Assembly: GCA_010015655.1 (NCBI GenBank)
Contig: ML976718.1
Coordinates: forward strand, 372,001-436,000
Reading direction: 5' to 3'
Origin: Bimuria novae-zelandiae CBS 107.79
Taxonomy: Eukaryota > Ascomycota > Dothideomycetes > Pleosporales > Didymosphaeriaceae
DNA: 64,000 bases
Shown here: one piece after another, positions 59,351-64,000 of the stretch
Layout: every line of letters begins with the position of its first letter
Numbering within the stretch: the first letter of the stretch is position 1
Program-made: the position numbers and the translations under genes
The notes under the pieces: generated by a model
The model's database searches: none
Seen by the model: the letters and a program-made list of their open reading frames with translations, nothing else
What the model was told of the DNA's origin: nothing

Positions 59351-59801
59351 GGTGATGGTAGGTGTGTGCTCAAGGGGGCCGAAGCAACGCGCACATGTAA
59401 GGTCCTAACATGATGGCAATGTTTCACAAGCTGACGCTGAGCCTCGTCGCAGTCAAGTGGAGAATCGGGCACCGACAACGGCGGTTGGTGACAGCATAGG
59501 GATGGAAGGCGGGGGATATGTGCGAGCGCTAGTTGGATGCAGAGGGGCAGCGGAACGGTTCCGCCATCCAACCCTGCATCACAAGTTTACTCCTCACGCC
59601 CCCGCTTTGTGTACGGAAGCGCAAGCCGCTCTTTGCCGCGTCTCTAGCAACTATGGCCGATCCATCGGTTGGGGCTCATGCTTATGACGGCCTCGTACCC
59701 CGAGCTGCGTGTACTGCATCGAAAACTTCCTTCACATGAAAGAAGCGCCTAGGAGCGTATACTTTTGAACAAGCACAACCTCGAAGTGTAGTCTGATCCC
59801 G
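59351..59801. promoter_or_regulatory. Bidirectional promoter region of fumarylacetoacetase and homogentisate dioxygenase
   Basis: 451 bp between divergent starts. Both genes are induced together in other fungi growing on phenylacetate or tyrosine, so a shared regulatory site is likely; none was identified by eye. Confidence 0.65.
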
Positions 59802-61275
59802 ATGCCTTCCTCACATTTCGCCCACAAGGAAAAGTATCGGTACATGAATGGCTTCAACTCCTACCACGAGTACGTACCAGCCACACTGACCAACCAATGC
59901 CTGCTGATTCGTGACCAGGTCAGAAGCAGTCGGAGGAGCCTTACCCATCGGCGCAAACTCTCCTCAAAAACCTCCGTATGGTCTCTACGCTGAGAAGCTA
60001 TCCGGGACCGCCTTCACCGCGCCGCGCCACGAGAATCAGCAAACATGGCTATACCGCGTCCTACCCTCCTGCGGACACAGCAACTTCGAGCCCCGCGAAT
60101 CCTCCACATACAATACCAACCCCGAGAATAAACCATACGAGAAGATCCACCACATTCCCAATCAGCTGCGATGGGACCCTTTCGACCTGGATGAGACGGT
60201 GGATTGGGTGCACTCGCTACATCTGGTAGCCGGTGCTGGCGATCCCACTATGAAGCAGGGTCTGGGCATGTACATCTATGCTGCAGGAAAGAGCATGGAC
60301 GCGAAAGAGGCCCTTTACTCGGCCGACGGTGACTTCCTCATCGTCCCTCAACATGGTATCCTGGATATCCGCACCGAGATGGGCCGTTTACTGGTGCGGC
60401 CAAACGAGATTTGCGTCATCCCGCGCGGCATAAAGTACCGTGTAGACCTGCCCGAGGGACCTGTGCGCGGATACATCTTGGAATTGTATCAAGGCCACTT
60501 CCAGCTGCCAGAACTGGGGCCGATTGGCTCCAATTGTCTTGCGAACGCTCGCGACTTCCAAGCACCTATTGCCGACTTTGACGAGGATACCGAGTCAGAA
60601 TGGCATGTACTTTGCAAATTCGCAGGTCACCTCTTCTCTGCCAGACAGGGACACACTCCGTTCGACGTCGTCGCCTGGCACGGTCTCTACTACCCTTACA
60701 AATACGATCTCGGGCGTTTCAACACCATGGGCAGCGTGTCATACGACCACCCCGATCCTTCCATATACACAGTCTTAACCGCACAATCTGACCACCCCGG
60801 CACCGCGGTAGCAGACTTCGTCATCTTCCCACCGCGATGGCTAGTCGCAGAAGATACGTTCCGACCACCGTGGTACCACCGTAACACCATGTCCGAGTTC
60901 ATGGGCCTTATCCAGGGCCAATACGACGCCAAAACCGGCGGCGGGTTCCAACCTGCTGGTGCGTCGCTTCACAACGTCATGGCTGGGCACGGCCCAGATG
61001 CTTCCACGCACGAGAAAGCGTCGAACACGCAATTGCAACCGCACAAGGTGGGCGAAGGAAGCATGGCCTTCATGTTCGAAAGTTGCTTGATGGTGGGCGT
61101 GACGGATTGGGGTCTGAAGAAGTGCAAGAAGGTGCAGGAAGGGTACAATGCGGAGAGTTGGGAGCCGCTAAAGCCGCGCTTTAAGAGGCCGACTCCGGCG
61201 AAGATCGATAATGGTGTTAATGGGAAAGACGGGGTGATGGGCAACAAGGCGCAAGTCCCGCAGTGGACTTCGTGA
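59802..61275 (+). CDS. hmgA: Homogentisate 1,2-dioxygenase
   Basis: Two exons (59802-59869, 59919-61275) with a 49-nt intron give 474 residues. The first exon encodes [20 protein letters not shown], which the family starts with (KYxYMxGF). Conserved blocks follow: [91 protein letters not shown] and [11 protein letters not shown] (His-x5-Glu iron ligands), then NVMAGHGPD with the third ligand. The enzyme opens the homogentisate ring to maleylacetoacetate using Fe(II) and O2. The C-terminal tail has a Lys/Gly/Val-rich variable end. Maleylacetoacetate isomerase is not in the window. Confidence 0.95.
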
Positions 61276-62198
61276 TTAGGCATGACGCGCGAGCGGAGCT
61301 CAAGGGGCAGGAGGTCTAGACACGAGGGTGAGGGGCGGGATTGAGAGATTGTAGCGGATGAGCTGTATGTGTGCGCAGTAGGGACTGAGGGGTCCAGAGT
61401 CTCTTGGGTGACTGGAAGACAGCCATGTTGCCGCTAGCTGACGTTTTGAGGGCTTCATGCTGATGTTGTGGTTGATAGTGTTAGGTGTAGCACAAGCTTA
61501 CGGAAAGCGAGCGGGCGTCGGGTCAAACGTCAGTGCTGAAAATAGTGAGCGACAGCAAGTAAGAGAGAGTTTTAGATGCAGACGGATCTTGTATCATGGG
61601 TTGTGGAATTAAAAAAAGGTCTCTATCTTCGTGCGAAAGGAAGAGGGTGCAATTAAGCCCATTAGTGCCAGTGAACGGGGCTGGTCCTGAACAGGACTAA
61701 CCCCACCACCATTCATCCGTCGTATCTGTATGTGTTTTTTCAAGCTTTTCTTTTATCGTCTTCGACGACACGCAGCAACTGAAAAACGCGATGACGTATT
61801 CTTTCAAGAAGCCAAACCCACGTTTCGCCGCGTGATGAGCCCTGAAAAACCTCCACTTCATCATTTGAAGACATATCATTTGTGGCCACGATCAGAAGGA
61901 ATCAATCCTTGGACGGAAAAAGCCGCGCCGAGCCTGATCGGAGATGCATGTGCCTTTGCAGGCAGTTTCGGGGCAGTCGAAACAAGACATAACGTCGCGA
62001 TAGAAGAATCGGCTAGCACGAAGTATACCGGTGTTGTGTAGGAGTTCGAAATCGTGTTTGTTGAACTACAGTCAAGAGTCGGTGGTGAACTTTTTTCAGG
62101 CCGAGATGGTGAACCACGGTCAGAGTAGGGAATGTCCTGGGGATGGAAAATGTACTGACCCTGCTGTCTCCCTCGACTTCAACACCTTCGACCTTCCA
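61276..62198. other. Intergenic region, no gene supported
   Basis: A 103-codon plus-strand frame at 61730-62041 has no recognisable domain and overlaps the CTTTTCTTTTATCGTCTT repeat (also near 54910). The right edge near 62100-62198 may hold another exon of the leftward hypothetical gene. Confidence 0.45.
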
Positions 62199-62594
62199 TT
62201 AACGAGCATGTGGGTGAGCACAAACCTTGTTCACCTCGAGGACGTGCGGGGTAGCTTGAAACTCTTTCCACACAACGAGAGACCTAGCAGGATAGATGGC
62301 CCAGGAGTTGGACTCCGACGACCAATGCAAGCTTACAATCTTGCTGGCGCGCTCGTAGTTTAGGAAGGCTCGGCATTTCTTCTCGCAGCTGTGGGTGCAA
62401 CGACCTGCAGCTGGATACCCAGCGTAGAAGTAGATGAGCTCGTGGAACTCGCGTGGCAGGAGCTCGAGGCGTGAGGCTTCCACGGGTCTGTAGTCGGAGT
62501 TCACCGTCGTAGCCGTAGCAAGAGCCTTTCGTACGTCGTCACTCTTGTTCTCGGCGAGCACGGGTGTGTAGCTATCGGCAGGTGCGGCACTCAT
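62199..62594 (-). CDS. Small hypothetical protein with a Cys-containing patch, fungal
   Basis: One open frame of 131 residues from ATG at 62594. An N-terminal disordered part (MSAAPADSYTPVLAENKSDD) is followed by a well-structured-looking domain: RLELLPREFHELIYFYAG (an F-box-like LPxE start), then GRCTHSCEKKCRAFLNYERASKIVSLHW and PHVLEVNKVC. The four Cys/His positions could bind a metal. The end may be artificial: AAG|GTTTGT near 62220 resembles a donor, so the true C-terminus could lie in a further exon. It is isolated, 0.9 kb from homogentisate dioxygenase. Function unknown. Confidence 0.6.
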   Translation of the reverse strand: MSAAPADSYTPVLAENKSDDVRKALATATTVNSDYRPVEASRLELLPREFHELIYFYAGYPAAGRCTHSCEKKCRAFLNYERASKIVSLHWSSESNSWAIYPARSLVVWKEFQATPHVLEVNKVCAHPHAR

Positions 62595-63280
62595 GTTGAT
62601 GGACTGTGCAGAGTCGAGTAGGTGGGCCTTGAGCTTCTTCGCGGTGGCGTTCTTTCCGGTACCTGAGGAGTCTGGATTAAGACCCCTCTTGCGTTATATC
62701 GTCGGGTTGAGGCAATGGGTAGACAACAATGTGCCACGTGAGCCGGTTGCATGGCGCGCAAGACGGTTGGAGGTCGAGTGTGATGAGAGGTTTTGTGCGT
62801 GGTTGCGACTTATAAAGGCCCCGGGAGCTTCTTTGCCACATGGGTCGTGCGAGTGACGTATCAGTTTCGTTTGCAGGTTAGCTCACTGTTTTCGTAAGAG
62901 AATATTGTTTAAGTTGAGCTCAGAAGCACTTTCTTGTTGCGGAGGGTATTCCACCCGAGGGAGATTAACATGAAAGCCTATCGAACTTGACACAGTCTCA
63001 ATGCCTGGAAAACAGGGCAGGTGAATTCAAAATAAGTTTCGGGGCCGTGGCTTGGACACCAAGATCTCTAGGGCTGACCATTGCAGTAGCTGCATTTATC
63101 ATCGGTCACATAAGCAAACTATATTGCATCAGGACTCTCGAGATGAATCAAGTACGTGAGAGATCAATTCGGCACCGCTGCCAACGTACAGAACGTTCGC
63201 TCCATATGTTCGGTCCGTACAGTGATTCGAGTCGAACGAACGTACAGTCATAGTAACCTGTACAGAGCTCTAAACGAACA
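62595..63280. other. Intergenic region, no gene supported
   Basis: Short frames on plus (62593-62856, 62987-63253) show no motif. Probably the promoter of the small gene and unique DNA up to the TE junction near 63281. Confidence 0.5.
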
Positions 63281-64000
63281 CGCTTTTAGGGTTATATATT
63301 TAGGTATATTAAGGTTTAAGAAACTAATAAACTTAGGGTCCTTACTAAGTCTATCTATAATTATTATAATATTCTTGCAGCTATTGCTCTTAGGTAAAGT
63401 AATAATAAAGTCTATTATAATATCCTTTTATCCTTATTTAAGTAGTAATAAGGGCTTTAGTAGGCCCTATTTCGCTTCTTTTTACAGTTTAGTTTGTTTA
63501 TAAATATTATAGTTCTTAATATACCGCCTTACTTAGTTAGATATCTTTAAGGAGAAGTAGTCTTAAGTAAAAATTTTATTAATATTTTCTTATTTTAAAT
63601 ATTTTAAAACTAAGAAACTATACGCGATTACTATTAGCTTTATTTATAAAAGTTTTAATCTTAGTACTTATTATTTTAACCTGCAGTATAGGTACCCTTA
63701 GTTATCTATACTATATTCTAAGATACTAATAAATAACTTCTACCTAGATTTAAACTTCCTAAGTCTATTCTTAATACAGGATTTTATTTTGCTATATACG
63801 CTATCTTCATTATATTCTATCTTTTACTCTATAGTATTAAAGACTATTTCGCGTTATTTAGCAGGGTTATCAACTCCTTAAAGGGTTAATATAAGTAGTT
63901 TAAGACGTATTAGGTAAGTAAGCACTAGGTCCTTATCTATTTTAATATAGTTAGGTTCCTCTATAGTAGTAGATATTTAGGGGATAAAAGACTTTAGCCT
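63281..64000 (-). mobile_element. Ty3/gypsy fragment, RIP-damaged, running off the window
   Basis: Base composition drops sharply at about 63281. Minus-strand reading gives an integrase block, DIIIDFIITLPKSN followed by IIIIIDRLSKD (near 63350-63430), which is the catalytic Asp region of gypsy integrase. Further right lies upstream pol sequence. No LTR is visible in the window and the left edge has no clear end structure, so it is a truncated copy or the right part lies outside. Confidence 0.65.

Overview
This is a nuclear window from a filamentous ascomycete. Genes carry short introns (45-90 nt) with GT..AG borders, and the families found are fungal: Zn2Cys6 factor, AzgA purine permease, Mob2, CYP504, Kex2-type repeat precursor. 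Long AT-rich blocks hold transposons whose reading frames are broken almost only by TAG/TAA stops and G-to-A type replacements, the signature of repeat-induced point mutation (RIP). Together these point to Pezizomycotina, most likely Dothideomycetes; that placement is inference.

Layout. 0.1-4.4 kb: a Cus2/Tat-SF1-like splicing factor (-), a TLC-domain membrane protein (+), a small Zn2Cys6 regulator (-). 5.5-10.6 kb: a large RIP-damaged Tc1/mariner-type transposon with long inverted ends, two inward-facing genes and a second Tc1-type element inside. 12.3-21.5 kb: AzgA-type purine permease (-), a methyltransferase-like protein (+), an AhpC/TSA-like thioredoxin-fold protein (+), a mitochondrial PPR-like protein (-). 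21.7-44.1 kb: a transposon graveyard nested up to four levels deep: Tc1 element, truncated Ty3/gypsy A, complete gypsy B inside A, pogo/Fot1-like element inside A, complete gypsy C inside the pogo element, solo LTR inside C, another Tc1 inside A's 3' LTR, then a piggyBac-like remnant. 46.2-64 kb is mostly genic: a secreted repeat precursor with seven Lys-Arg sites, Arf1, Mob2 and Leo1 (divergent pair), a degraded or unresolved hypothetical gene, then CYP504, fumarylacetoacetase and homogentisate 1,2-dioxygenase, a small hypothetical gene, and another gypsy fragment running off the right edge.

How genes work together. CYP504, fumarylacetoacetase and homogentisate dioxygenase form a compact catabolic cluster for phenylacetate/tyrosine-derived homogentisate. 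The last two share one 451-bp divergent promoter region. Mob2 and Leo1 share a 375-bp divergent promoter region. The most novel-looking item is the eight-repeat Kex2-type precursor at 46.2-47.0 kb. It has no Cys or Tyr, carries Trp-Gly-Lys motifs before its Lys-Arg sites, and lies 2.1 kb from the transposon block with no recognisable modifying enzyme beside it.

Exon borders were worked out by eye from frame, splice sites and family conservation. Transposon families were assigned from motifs that survive RIP, not from any search.
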